A stretch of 5,816 nucleotides of DNA from Oscillospiraceae bacterium (GCA_017378975.1 JAFNXT010000335.1:1-5816), one strand, 5' to 3'. Positions 1 through 5,747 are shown, counted from the first letter of the stretch. Numbers and translations: made by a program. Notes: generated by a model not told the origin, from the letters alone.

Positions 1-294
1 ATTGACGAAGTTGTCATGCACTATGCTGAGACCGCCAAGAATGCCGGTCTGGACGGTGTTGTCTGCTCTCCCCTGGAGGCCGGCAAGGTCCACGGCCGCT
101 GCGGCGCAAACTTCCTGACCATCACCCCCGGTGTCCGCTTCGCTGACGGCGAGGTGGGTGACCAGAAGCGTGTCATGACTCCTGCTCAGGCCAAGGCCAT
201 CGGCTCCGACTACATCGTGGTGGGCCGTCCCATCACCGCCGCCGCCGATCCCGTTGCCGCTTACGAGCGCTGCGTCGCCGAGTTCTGCGACTAA
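1..294 (+). CDS. pyrF: Orotidine 5'-phosphate decarboxylase, C-terminal part (5' end outside window)
   Basis: Decarboxylates OMP to UMP, the last step of de novo pyrimidine synthesis, in the cytoplasm. The reading frame is open from base 1, so the gene is cut by the window edge and only the last 97 residues are seen. These carry the typical end of the bacterial PyrF TIM barrel: GLDGVVCSP, then LTITPGVRF (phosphate-binding loop region), GDQKRVMTP, and SDYIVVGRPIT followed by ADP. The family is usually about 230-310 aa, so roughly 60 percent or more is missing upstream. The first internal ATG (base 16) is not the start, because family homology already runs through it. pyrE follows 75 bases downstream on the same strand, which fits one pyr operon, although a hairpin lies between them. 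Identification is from recognised motifs. Confidence 0.95.
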   Translation: MDEVVMHYAETAKNAGLDGVVCSPLEAGKVHGRCGANFLTITPGVRFADGEVGDQKRVMTPAQAKAIGSDYIVVGRPITAAADPVAAYERCVAEFCD

Positions 295-307
295 ACCCCA
301 AATGACG

Positions 308-345
308 CTGTCATCGCCACGTCGCTTCGCCCTTGGCGATGACAG
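308..345. repeat. Perfect 12-bp inverted repeat between pyrF and pyrE, probable dispersed REP-like element
   Basis: CTGTCATCGCCA at 308-319 is exactly complementary to TGGCGATGACAG at 334-345, with a 14-base loop at 320-333. No T-run follows the right arm, so it does not look like a strong intrinsic terminator. Its core, CCACGTCGCTTCGC, resembles a palindromic intergenic repeat I remember from many Clostridia genomes (TGTCATTGCGAGG...GCGAAGCGACGTGGC). The 9-mer TCGCTTCGC at 322-330 reappears inverted at 5614-5622. It could act as a processing site or partial attenuator between the two genes, but that is inference. Confidence 0.7.
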
Positions 346-355
346 GTATTTCGGA

Positions 356-361
356 AAGGAG
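356..361 (+). promoter_or_regulatory. Ribosome binding site of pyrE
   Basis: AAGGAG lies 8 bases upstream of the ATG at 370. This strong, well-placed Shine-Dalgarno fixes the pyrE start and shows that pyrE is translated independently of pyrF, unlike the overlapping genes that follow. Confidence 0.85.
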
Positions 362-369
362 ATATTTCA

Positions 370-1023
370 ATGGAATCCTATAAGAGAGAATTCATCCAAT
401 TCCTGCAGTCCGCAGGTGTTCTGAAATTCGGTGACTTCACCGCCAAGTCCGGCCGCAAGATCCCCTATTTCGTCAATGCCGGCATGATCAAGACTGGTGA
501 CCAGATCACCAAGATGGGCGAGTTCTATGCCCGTGCCTATATGGAAAAGCTGGGCAAGAAGCAGGCCGTCCTTTACGGTCCTGCCTATAAGGGCATTTCC
601 CTGTCCATTTCCGCCGCGGTGGCCCTGAGCAAGGAAGGCCTTGACCTGCCTTTCTTCTTCAATCGAAAGGAAGTGAAGGACCACGGTGAGGGCGGTGTGT
701 TCGTGGGCTATGTCCCTCAGGCCGGTGAGGAGATCGTGATCATCGAAGACGTGATCACCGCCGGTACCGCCATCCGTGAGAGCATGGAGATCCTGAGCCA
801 TCTGGAAGGCACCAAGGTCGCCGCCACCTTCATCATGGTGGACCGCAAGGAGCGTGGTCAGACCGAGAAGGGTGCCATGCAGGAGATCGAGGAGCAGTTT
901 GGCTTCCCCATCTATTCCGTGGTGGATGTGTATGACATCATCGAGTATCTGGAAGAGGACGAGGCCAACGCCGAGAACGTGGCCCGGATCCGCAACTATC
1001 TGGCCGTGAATGGAGCGAAATAA
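370..1023 (+). CDS. pyrE: Orotate phosphoribosyltransferase
   Basis: Transfers the phosphoribosyl group of PRPP to orotate, giving OMP, the substrate of PyrF. The protein is 217 aa, close to the usual 200-215. The flexible catalytic loop [13 protein letters not shown] is at about residues 97-109, with the lysines and histidine (K100, K103, H105) expected for the family. The PRPP-binding motif [13 protein letters not shown] is at about 123-135. The N-terminal part has [15 protein letters not shown] (about 20-34), typical of the orotate-binding region. Family members act as dimers in which the catalytic loop reaches the neighbouring subunit. The start is supported by AAGGAG 8 bases upstream. 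The stop overlaps the pyrB start by one base (TAATG), indicating translational coupling. Nothing is broken or missing. Confidence 0.97.
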   Translation: MESYKREFIQFLQSAGVLKFGDFTAKSGRKIPYFVNAGMIKTGDQITKMGEFYARAYMEKLGKKQAVLYGPAYKGISLSISAAVALSKEGLDLPFFFNRKEVKDHGEGGVFVGYVPQAGEEIVIIEDVITAGTAIRESMEILSHLEGTKVAATFIMVDRKERGQTEKGAMQEIEEQFGFPIYSVVDVYDIIEYLEEDEANAENVARIRNYLAVNGAK

Positions 1024-1940
1024 TGAGAAGCATCCTGAACATCACCGATCTGTCCCTTGAGGAGCTGGACCAGCTGATCGCCACTGCCGAGGACATGATC
1101 GCCGACCCCAAGAAATACAGCGAGGTATGCCGTGGCAAGAAGCTGGCGACCCTGTTCTTCGAGCCCTCCACCCGTACCCGTCTGAGCTTCGAGGCCGCCA
1201 TGCTGGAGCTGGGCGGCTCCGTGCTGGGCTTCAGCGAAGCATCTTCCTCCTCCGCCGCCAAGGGCGAGAGCGTGGCCGACACCACCCGTGTGGTGGGCTG
1301 CTACGCCGATATCATCGCCATGCGTCACCCCAAGGAGGGTGCTCCCGTGGTGGCGGCCCGGAAGGCCGGTGTCCCTGTGATCAACGCCGGTGACGGCGGT
1401 CACAACCACCCCACCCAGACGCTGGCGGACCTGCTGACCATCTGGCGCAACCGGCACACCTTCGAGGGCCTGACCATCGGTATGTGCGGTGACCTGAAGT
1501 TCGGCCGTACCGTCCACTCTCTGGTGGGTGCCATGGCCCGTTACGCCGGTGTGAAGTTCGTCTTCATCTCCCCTGAGGAGCTGAAGATCCCCCAGTATGT
1601 GATCACCGACGAGCTGGAGCCCCGGAACATCCCCTACAAGGAAGTGACCACCATGGAAGAGGTCATGCCGGAGCTGGACGTGCTGTATATGACCCGTGTG
1701 CAGGGCGAGCGTTTCTTCAACGAGGCCGACTATATCCGCCTGCGGGATACCTACATCCTTACCCCTGAGAAGCTGACCACCGCCAAGGAAGATCTGATCA
1801 TCATGCATCCCCTGCCCCGTGTGAACGAGATCAGCGTCAAGGTGGACGACGACCCCAGAGCCTGCTACTTCCAGCAGGTCCTCAACGGCAAGTTCATGCG
1901 TGCCGCACTCATCATGAAGCTGTTGGAGGTGAACGTATGA
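1023..1940 (+). CDS. pyrB: Aspartate carbamoyltransferase, catalytic chain
   Basis: Condenses carbamoyl phosphate with aspartate to carbamoyl-aspartate, the committed step of pyrimidine synthesis. The protein is 305 aa, the normal length of the free catalytic chain. The carbamoyl-phosphate motif FEPSTRTR is at 46-53, and the loop lysine is in SSSAAKGES (K80). RHP is at 101-103 and HPTQ at 129-132. [12 protein letters not shown] is at 156-167. DVLYMTRVQ is at about 219-227, with the aspartate-binding arginine R225, and [10 protein letters not shown] is at 261-270. All expected active-site residues appear present. The ATG shares a base with the pyrE stop and has GGAG 7 bases upstream, inside pyrE. 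The last four bases (ATGA) overlap the pyrI start, so catalytic and regulatory chains should be made in coupled amounts. This fits an allosteric PyrB-PyrI holoenzyme of the enteric type. Confidence 0.97.
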   Translation: MRSILNITDLSLEELDQLIATAEDMIADPKKYSEVCRGKKLATLFFEPSTRTRLSFEAAMLELGGSVLGFSEASSSSAAKGESVADTTRVVGCYADIIAMRHPKEGAPVVAARKAGVPVINAGDGGHNHPTQTLADLLTIWRNRHTFEGLTIGMCGDLKFGRTVHSLVGAMARYAGVKFVFISPEELKIPQYVITDELEPRNIPYKEVTTMEEVMPELDVLYMTRVQGERFFNEADYIRLRDTYILTPEKLTTAKEDLIIMHPLPRVNEISVKVDDDPRACYFQQVLNGKFMRAALIMKLLEVNV

Positions 1941-2356
1941 TCATCGGACAGATCAAGGACGGCATCGTGCTGGACCACATCACCGCCGGCCGTGGCATGG
2001 ATATCTATAAGATCCTGGAGCTGGATAAGCTGGACTGCACCGTGGCCCTGATCGAGCGGGCCGTGAGCCCCAAGATGGGCCGCAAGGACATCATCAAGAT
2101 CGATCAGGCCATGGACATCGATTTCGATGTGCTGGGCTATATCGATCCGGGCATCACCGTCAACACCATCCGTGACGGCGAGGTGGTGGAGCGCCGCCAG
2201 ATGGCCCTGCCGGAGCGTGTGGTCGGGGTCCTCAAGTGCAAGAACCCCCGTTGCATCACCTCTGTGGAGCAGGAGCTGACCCAGGAGTTCAAGCTCACCG
2301 ACCGCAAGAACCAGGTCTACCGTTGCATCTACTGCGACCACAAGGCCAGCAAGTGA
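1937..2356 (+). CDS. pyrI: Aspartate carbamoyltransferase, regulatory chain
   Basis: Non-catalytic subunit that binds nucleotide effectors (CTP and ATP in the well-studied enteric enzyme) and holds PyrB trimers together. The protein is 139 aa, somewhat shorter than the roughly 150 aa of E. coli PyrI, the difference being mostly at the N-terminus. The N-terminal allosteric domain includes [12 protein letters not shown] (9-20). The C-terminal zinc domain has four cysteines, C101-x4-C106 and C130-x2-C133, spaced as in the known structural zinc site. The ATG overlaps the pyrB stop (ATGA), and a strong GGAGGTGA lies at 1925-1932, four bases upstream. It is the last gene of the operon: its stop is 10 bases before the convergent hairpin terminator. 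PyrI as a separate protein implies that pyrimidine synthesis is feedback-controlled at the enzyme level here. Confidence 0.96.
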   Translation: MIIGQIKDGIVLDHITAGRGMDIYKILELDKLDCTVALIERAVSPKMGRKDIIKIDQAMDIDFDVLGYIDPGITVNTIRDGEVVERRQMALPERVVGVLKCKNPRCITSVEQELTQEFKLTDRKNQVYRCIYCDHKASK

Positions 2357-2357
2357 A

Positions 2358-2414
2358 AAAGCAAATGATCGCCTCACTGCAAACTCTCGTTTGCAGTGAG
2401 GCGATCTTCGCTTT
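2358..2414. terminator. Bidirectional hairpin terminator between convergent pyrI and nrdG
   Basis: A perfect 17-bp inverted repeat has its left arm at 2367-2383 (GATCGCCTCACTGCAAA) and right arm at 2390-2406, with a 6-base loop CTCTCG. The stem can be extended across an AAAT/TTC internal loop by AAAGC (2358-2362) pairing with GCTTT (2410-2414). It starts 10 bases after the pyrI stop and ends 7 bases before the nrdG stop triplet (2414-2416), so it fits as a shared terminator. The T-tracts are short: ATTTGCTTTTT leaving on the minus strand, and only TTCGCTTT on the plus strand. Termination is therefore probably better for the nrd operon. Confidence 0.85.
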
Positions 2415-2926
2415 CAGTATTCCCCTGTCCAGCGTCCTGCCTTGAGGGCCACCGCTTCCCCAGCCTTCAGACTGGCAGGCACATCCAGGATCCGCTGGTT
2501 CCGGCTCCCCCGGAAACTCAGCTCCAGACTTTTCTGTGCCATCAGGAAGGGGCCATCGATCAATACATCGATGTGCTCCAACAGCTCCCGTTGATGGGGC
2601 GTGCCCTTCAGCAGTTGCTCAAAGGTGTAGCCGGAATAGGAAGCCACCTCGTAGCCAGCCGCCTTCAGGAGCTTCGCCAGCTTGGTGAACCCCTCCGCCT
2701 GTGCGAAGGGCTCGCCGCCGGAAAAGGTCACCCCCCGACAAAGAGGGTTCTGACGAACGATGGAGAGGATCTGTTCCTCTTCCATAGGCGTCCCACAGCC
2801 AAACTCCCAAGTCTCCGGATTATGGCACCCTTCACAGTGATGGGGACACCCCTGACAGAACACCGTGGTCCGGATCCCCGGACCATCCACGATGCTGTCG
2901 CTGACGATGCCGGAAAGATCAAGCAT
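2414..2926 (-). CDS. nrdG: Anaerobic ribonucleotide reductase activating enzyme (radical SAM)
   Basis: Uses a [4Fe-4S] cluster and S-adenosylmethionine to generate the glycyl radical on the class III ribonucleotide reductase. The protein is 170 aa, near the family size (about 155-180). The cluster motif is C27-x3-C31-x2-C34, followed by HNPETW as usual in NrdG. The SAM-binding TFSGGEP is at 67-73. YSGYTFEQLL is at 97-106, DVLIDGPF at 120-127 and FRGSRNQRILD at 138-148. The ATG is the only start available, because an in-frame TGA lies at 2933-2935. It overlaps the end of the preceding 53-aa ORF by 8 bases (ATGCTTGA), and AAGG touches the ATG with no proper spacing, so translation is probably coupled to that ORF. 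Its expected substrate, the glycine of the GYL motif, is encoded immediately upstream. Confidence 0.95.
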   Translation of the reverse strand: MLDLSGIVSDSIVDGPGIRTTVFCQGCPHHCEGCHNPETWEFGCGTPMEEEQILSIVRQNPLCRGVTFSGGEPFAQAEGFTKLAKLLKAAGYEVASYSGYTFEQLLKGTPHQRELLEHIDVLIDGPFLMAQKSLELSFRGSRNQRILDVPASLKAGEAVALKAGRWTGEY

Positions 2927-3080
2927 CCTTGCTCAGGCCGTGCTTCACACGGTCACGCTCCTCGGCCCGCTTGGCGTCGTTCCACTTATCCATGGTGCCC
3001 ACCAGATAACCGGTGATGCGGCGGATCCGCTCGAAGCCAACGCCCTGGCCCATCTTCTCGTTATTGCTCTTGACGGTCAT
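2919..3080 (-). CDS. Stand-alone glycyl-radical module of anaerobic ribonucleotide reductase (53 aa)
   Basis: This small gene encodes what is normally the extreme C-terminus of NrdD. Residues 16-28 read FERIRRITGYLVG, and G24 in TGYL is the likely radical-bearing glycine. The tail DAKRAEERDRVKHG (35-48) resembles the end of full-length NrdDs, where RVKH follows the glycine segment. The first 15 residues (MTVKSNNEKMGQGVG) look like a new, flexible N-terminus. The start is well supported: AAGGAGGT precedes the ATG by 6 bases, and 12 bases separate it from the nrdD stop. It therefore looks like a genuine separate cistron rather than a sequencing frameshift. It overlaps nrdG by 8 bases. The presumed role is to dock on the large NrdD subunit, be activated by NrdG and supply the radical for catalysis. 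Similar short NrdD-like proteins may be annotated in other Clostridia. The function is inferred from motif and position. Confidence 0.85.
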   Translation of the reverse strand: MTVKSNNEKMGQGVGFERIRRITGYLVGTMDKWNDAKRAEERDRVKHGLSKDA

Positions 3081-3085
3081 AATAT

Positions 3086-3093
3086 TACCTCCT
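3086..3093 (-). promoter_or_regulatory. Strong ribosome binding site of the glycyl-radical module
   Basis: The minus strand reads AAGGAGGT just after the nrdD stop codon, whose last A it reuses, followed by AATATT and the ATG at 3080. It is a near-perfect Shine-Dalgarno with good spacing. It is much stronger than the candidate sites before nrdD and nrdG, so the small protein may be made in excess of both partners. Confidence 0.85.
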
Positions 3094-5375
3094 TATTCGA
3101 TCCCCTGGAATGCAGGCATCTCAGGGTACAGTCTTCTCAGTTCTTCCACACGCTCGAAGGGGATCTCCTCGCCCTCACGGCGGCCACAACGGGGACACAC
3201 ATCGCCGATGATGCCCACATAGCCACAGACGGGGTCGCGATCCACAGGGTGGTTGATGGAGCCATAGCCCACGCCATGGTCATGCATACAACGGACCACT
3301 GCCTCGAAGGCCTCCACGTTCCGGGCGGTATCGCCGTCCAGCTCCACATAGCTGATGTGACCGGCATTACACAGAGCGTGATAGGGAGCCTCCAGACGGA
3401 TCTTGTCATACACGGAGATCGGCTGCCACACAGGGATATGGAAGCTGTTGGTGTAGTACTCCCGGTCGGTGACACCGGGGATCTTGCCATAACGCTTCTG
3501 GTCCATACGGATGAACCGCCCGGACAGGCCCTCGGCAGGGGTGCCCAGCAGAGTGATGTTCATCTTCAGCTCCTGAGACTTCCGGTCACAGTAGTCACGC
3601 ATGAAACCGATGATCTCAAGACCCTTCTGCTGGATCTCCTCTCCGGCACCATGGTGCTTGCCGTACAGGGCCGTCAGGGTCTCTGCCAGACCGATGAAGC
3701 CGATGGACAGGGTGCCATGCTTCAGCACCTCACGCAGATCGTCCTGCATGCCCAGCTTGTCGGAATCCAGCCAGATGCCCTGCCCCATGAGGAAGGGATA
3801 GTTGTAGATGTGCTTGTTGGCCTGGATCTCGAAGCGGTCCAGCATCTGCTGTGCCACCAGTTCCATCATCGCCTGCAGCTTCTCGTAGAACACCTTCTCA
3901 TCGCCGTTGCTCTCGATGGCGATACGGGGCAGATTGATGGAAGTGAAGGACAGGTTGCCACGGGAGTAAGCGATCTGCCGACTGGGATCATAGACGTTGC
4001 CCATGACACGGGTACGGCAACCCATGGTAGCCACCTCCGTCTCAGGGCGGCCGGGCACATAGTATTGCAGGTTATAAGGAGAATCGAGGAAGGTATAATT
4101 GGGGAACAGACGCTTGGCGCTGACCCGCATGCTCAGGCGGAACAGATCGTAGTTGGGATCGGTCTCGTTGTAGTTGACACCTTCCTTGACCTTGAAGATG
4201 TGGATCGGGAAGATACAGGTCTCGCCGTGGCCCAGACCGGCTTCCAGCGCCAGCAGGATATTCCGGATCACCATCCGGCCCTCGGGCGTGGTGTCGGTGC
4301 CATAGTTGATGGAAGAGAAGGGCGTCTGGGCACCGGCACGGGAGTGCATGGTGTTCAGATTGTGGACCAGACCCTCCATGGCCTGCTTGGTGTCCCGGTC
4401 GGTCTTGTGGACAGAGCGGACGGAAGCCCGATCGATCAGCTTTTTGGCCTTGGCCTCGTCCATGCCATATTTGTCGATCAGACCCTGAGCAACAGCATCC
4501 AGATACACAGCGGAGCTCTCCAGCTTCGCAGTCTCCCCGGTGGTCTTCTCTGCCTCGGCGATGATGGCATTGACGGTCTCAGCCTCGTCCGTCAGATCCA
4601 GATAGTCCTCCACCGCATCACGGATGCGACGGGAGAAGGCCTTCCGATAGGTCTTGGCAACGCCCTCTGCCATGGCGTAGTCGAAATTGGGGATCGACTG
4701 ACCGCCATGCTGATCGTTCTGGTTAGACTGGAGCGCGATGGCCGCCAGAGCGGCATAGCTCTGGATACTCTGGGGCTCTCTGAGATAGCCGTGACCGGTG
4801 GAGAAACCGCCGTGGAACAGCTTCAGGATATCGATCTGACAGCAGGTGGTGGTCAGGGAATAAAAATCGAAGTCATGGATGTGGATATCACCGTCCCGGT
4901 AAGCCTTAGCGTGTTCCGGACGGAGCAGATACATCTCGTTGTAAGCCTTGGCTCCGGCGGCACCGATCTGAAGCATGGAGCCCATGGCGGTGTTGCCGTC
5001 GATGTTGGCATTGTCACGCTTCATATCGCTGATACGGGCATCGATGTTGGTGATCTCATCGATGGTCTTCATCAGCACGGTGTTGGCCTCACGGGCACGG
5101 GTCCGGTTGGCACGGTACAGGATGTAAGCCTTGGCGGCGGCATTGAAGCCGTGGTTCATGAGCTGCTTTTCCACGGTATCCTGGATCACCTCGATGTTCG
5201 GGGCCTCGGAGGGGAACCGGCTGGAAAGCTCTCTCTGGACATCATTGGCAACACGGGCCGCATCAGCGGCATCGCCATCCCCGGAGACCTCCAGGGCCTT
5301 CAGGATCGCGCTGGCGATCTTGTTCTGGTCATACAGCACAACACGGCCGTCACGCTTGATGATACTCTGGATCAT
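3093..5375 (-). CDS. nrdD: Anaerobic (class III) ribonucleoside-triphosphate reductase, large part without the glycyl-radical tail
   Basis: Reduces ribonucleotides to deoxyribonucleotides under anoxia. The protein is 760 aa from the chosen start. Residues 1-95 form an ATP-cone (IIKRDGRVVLYDQNKI, AYILYRANR), the allosteric activity site. The catalytic region has HIHDFDFYSLTTTCCQID (165-182; C178/C179), HSRAGAQTPFSSINYGT (344-360), and MGCR with the likely finger-loop radical cysteine C453. SFTSINLPRIAIE is at 476-488 and NITLLGTPAEGLSGRF at 606-621 (E615). The end has C717, C727 and C730 in a zinc-ribbon-like CGY...CPRC, but D714 occupies the position where a fourth cysteine would make CxxC. 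The protein stops at 760 without the RxxGYL tail, which is encoded by the next ORF. The frame stays open to an ATG at 5444, but that extension crosses the NrdR-like boxes and adds nothing family-like. MIQSIIKRDG is the usual N-terminus. GGTGG at 5381-5385 is a weak RBS; an ATG at 5387 is the alternative. Confidence 0.95.
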   Translation of the reverse strand: MIQSIIKRDGRVVLYDQNKIASAILKALEVSGDGDAADAARVANDVQRELSSRFPSEAPNIEVIQDTVEKQLMNHGFNAAAKAYILYRANRTRAREANTVLMKTIDEITNIDARISDMKRDNANIDGNTAMGSMLQIGAAGAKAYNEMYLLRPEHAKAYRDGDIHIHDFDFYSLTTTCCQIDILKLFHGGFSTGHGYLREPQSIQSYAALAAIALQSNQNDQHGGQSIPNFDYAMAEGVAKTYRKAFSRRIRDAVEDYLDLTDEAETVNAIIAEAEKTTGETAKLESSAVYLDAVAQGLIDKYGMDEAKAKKLIDRASVRSVHKTDRDTKQAMEGLVHNLNTMHSRAGAQTPFSSINYGTDTTPEGRMVIRNILLALEAGLGHGETCIFPIHIFKVKEGVNYNETDPNYDLFRLSMRVSAKRLFPNYTFLDSPYNLQYYVPGRPETEVATMGCRTRVMGNVYDPSRQIAYSRGNLSFTSINLPRIAIESNGDEKVFYEKLQAMMELVAQQMLDRFEIQANKHIYNYPFLMGQGIWLDSDKLGMQDDLREVLKHGTLSIGFIGLAETLTALYGKHHGAGEEIQQKGLEIIGFMRDYCDRKSQELKMNITLLGTPAEGLSGRFIRMDQKRYGKIPGVTDREYYTNSFHIPVWQPISVYDKIRLEAPYHALCNAGHISYVELDGDTARNVEAFEAVVRCMHDHGVGYGSINHPVDRDPVCGYVGIIGDVCPRCGRREGEEIPFERVEELRRLYPEMPAFQGIE

Positions 5376-5406
5376 TTCATCCACCATTCTTTCTATCTGG
5401 ATTTCG

Positions 5407-5422
5407 ATACAACATCTTGTGT
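5407..5422. promoter_or_regulatory. Putative NrdR box, proximal to nrdD
   Basis: ATACAACATCTTGTGT matches 13 of 16 positions of the remembered NrdR consensus with W resolved (ACACAATATATTGTGT). It is partly palindromic. It lies 31 bases upstream of the nrdD start and exactly 32 bp from a second such box. NrdR is the zinc-finger/ATP-cone repressor that controls ribonucleotide reductase operons in most bacteria. No nrdR gene is in the window. Confidence 0.7.
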
Positions 5423-5438
5423 CGATACATTTACGCTT

Positions 5439-5454
5439 CCACAATATATTGCCA
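5439..5454. promoter_or_regulatory. Putative NrdR box, distal, overlapping the candidate -10
   Basis: CCACAATATATTGCCA contains the perfect 10-bp palindrome CAATATATTG (5442-5451), the core of the NrdR box, and matches 12 of 16 consensus positions. The outer right half is degenerate. The two box starts are 32 bp apart, about three helical turns, which is the arrangement typical of NrdR-controlled promoters. Binding here would cover the candidate -10 region of the nrdD promoter. Confidence 0.75.
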
Positions 5455-5474
5455 CAATTTCACCCAAAAGTCAA
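5443..5474 (-). promoter_or_regulatory. Candidate promoter of the nrdD operon
   Basis: The minus strand has TTGACT (5469-5474), five of six matches to the -35 consensus. Downstream are two -10 candidates: CAATAT (5446-5451) at the ideal 17-bp spacing but with a poor match, and TATATT (5443-5448) with a good match but a 20-bp spacing. Both sit inside the distal NrdR box, which fits repression by occlusion. The leader to nrdD would be about 60 bases. Confidence 0.5.
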
Positions 5475-5583
5475 TCCCCTTCCGCAGGAAATCTTCCCCC
5501 ATCCCCATCCGTAGGATCCCGGAATGCGACACGCTACCAATGCACAGCCCCAGCGGATCGTGACAGACGAGTCCGCCCCCTTG
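5475..5583. other. C-rich intergenic stretch with no gene seen
   Basis: On the plus strand this is rich in C runs (CCCCTTCCGC, CTTCCCCCATCCCCATCC). I find no start codon with a ribosome binding site and no family-like translation on either strand. No clear terminator for a gene beyond the window edge is visible. It separates the nrdD promoter from the hairpin-rich block that follows. Confidence 0.5.
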
Positions 5584-5605
5584 CCTCCCTCATTTATGAG
5601 GGAGG
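5584..5605. repeat. Perfect 10-bp hairpin, probable dispersed intergenic repeat
   Basis: CCTCCCTCAT at 5584-5593 is complementary to ATGAGGGAGG at 5596-5605, with only TT between them, so the inner pairs would open to form the loop. It is followed by GGGGCCCC and then GCGAAGCGAAGGGACGGAGGGTGT. From memory, a CTCCCT...AGGGAGG hairpin followed by GACGGAGGG is a common intergenic repeat of gut Oscillospiraceae. No T-tract follows on either strand, so it is unlikely to be a terminator. Confidence 0.65.
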
Positions 5606-5690
5606 GGCCCCAAGCGAAGCGAAGGGACGGAGGGTGTCCGAACGGAGATCGACCCGTGCCGCCCTACTGGGGACGTGCAGGATGACCGTA

Positions 5691-5713
5691 GGGGCGGGTC
5701 ACCGACCCGCCCT
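5691..5713. repeat. GGGCGGGTC hairpin, REP-like
   Basis: GGGCGGGTC at 5692-5700 is complementary to GACCCGCCC at 5704-5712 around an ACC loop, extendable by a G-T and an A-T pair. Its GGGTCA/GACCC core resembles that of the hairpin at 5780-5800, suggesting related repeat units. It is very GC-rich and stable as RNA, with no T-tract. Confidence 0.65.
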
Positions 5714-5714
5714 T

Positions 5715-5734
5715 CGCATCCCGGTAGGGATGCG
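5715..5734. repeat. Perfect 8-bp hairpin with 4-base loop
   Basis: CGCATCCC at 5715-5722 pairs with GGGATGCG at 5727-5734 around GGTA. It begins just 2 bases after the preceding hairpin, so the two would stack as neighbouring stems and are probably parts of one repeat unit. Confidence 0.6.
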
Positions 5735-5747
5735 GATCAGGATGGTA

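Noticed and set aside
295..369. Riboswitch or PyrR-type attenuator before pyrE
   Set aside because: Only one 12-bp hairpin is present, with no competing antiterminator stem and no T-run, and the PyrR-binding consensus was not recognised.
996..1808. A 270-aa minus-strand ORF opposite pyrB, plus shorter ones opposite pyrE and pyrI
   Set aside because: They lie fully inside well-identified pyr genes, and their translations are rich in His, Gly, Leu and Gln, as expected from reading codons in reverse.
2396..3016. A 206-aa plus-strand ORF and other long open frames antisense to the nrd genes
   Set aside because: These are shadows of nrdG, the 53-aa gene and nrdD. They have no recognisable domains or ribosome binding sites, and high-GC coding strands often leave such frames open.
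3078..3095. Frameshift or sequencing error splitting nrdD from its C-terminus
   Set aside because: The junction has a clean stop, a full Shine-Dalgarno and an ATG at correct spacing, and the upstream protein ends with about 30 residues of plausible coding sequence after its CPRC motif. A simple indel would not create all of these. Raw reads would still be the final proof.
3600..3801. Plus-strand small ORF MKPMISRPFC... as a regulatory small protein
   Set aside because: It is antisense to strongly conserved nrdD sequence, has no ribosome binding site, and its composition fits a reverse-strand artefact.
5376..5444. A 23-residue N-terminal extension of NrdD starting at the ATG at 5444
   Set aside because: The extension (MWKRKCIDTRCC...) has no family resemblance, no ribosome binding site was seen, and it runs through both NrdR-like boxes and the candidate promoter. 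The usual NrdD N-terminus begins at MIQSIIKRDG.
5554..5583. Possible hammerhead ribozyme core (GACGAGTCC near 5567-5575)
   Set aside because: The required CUGAUGA and GAAA core elements are absent, and the flanking helices do not form.
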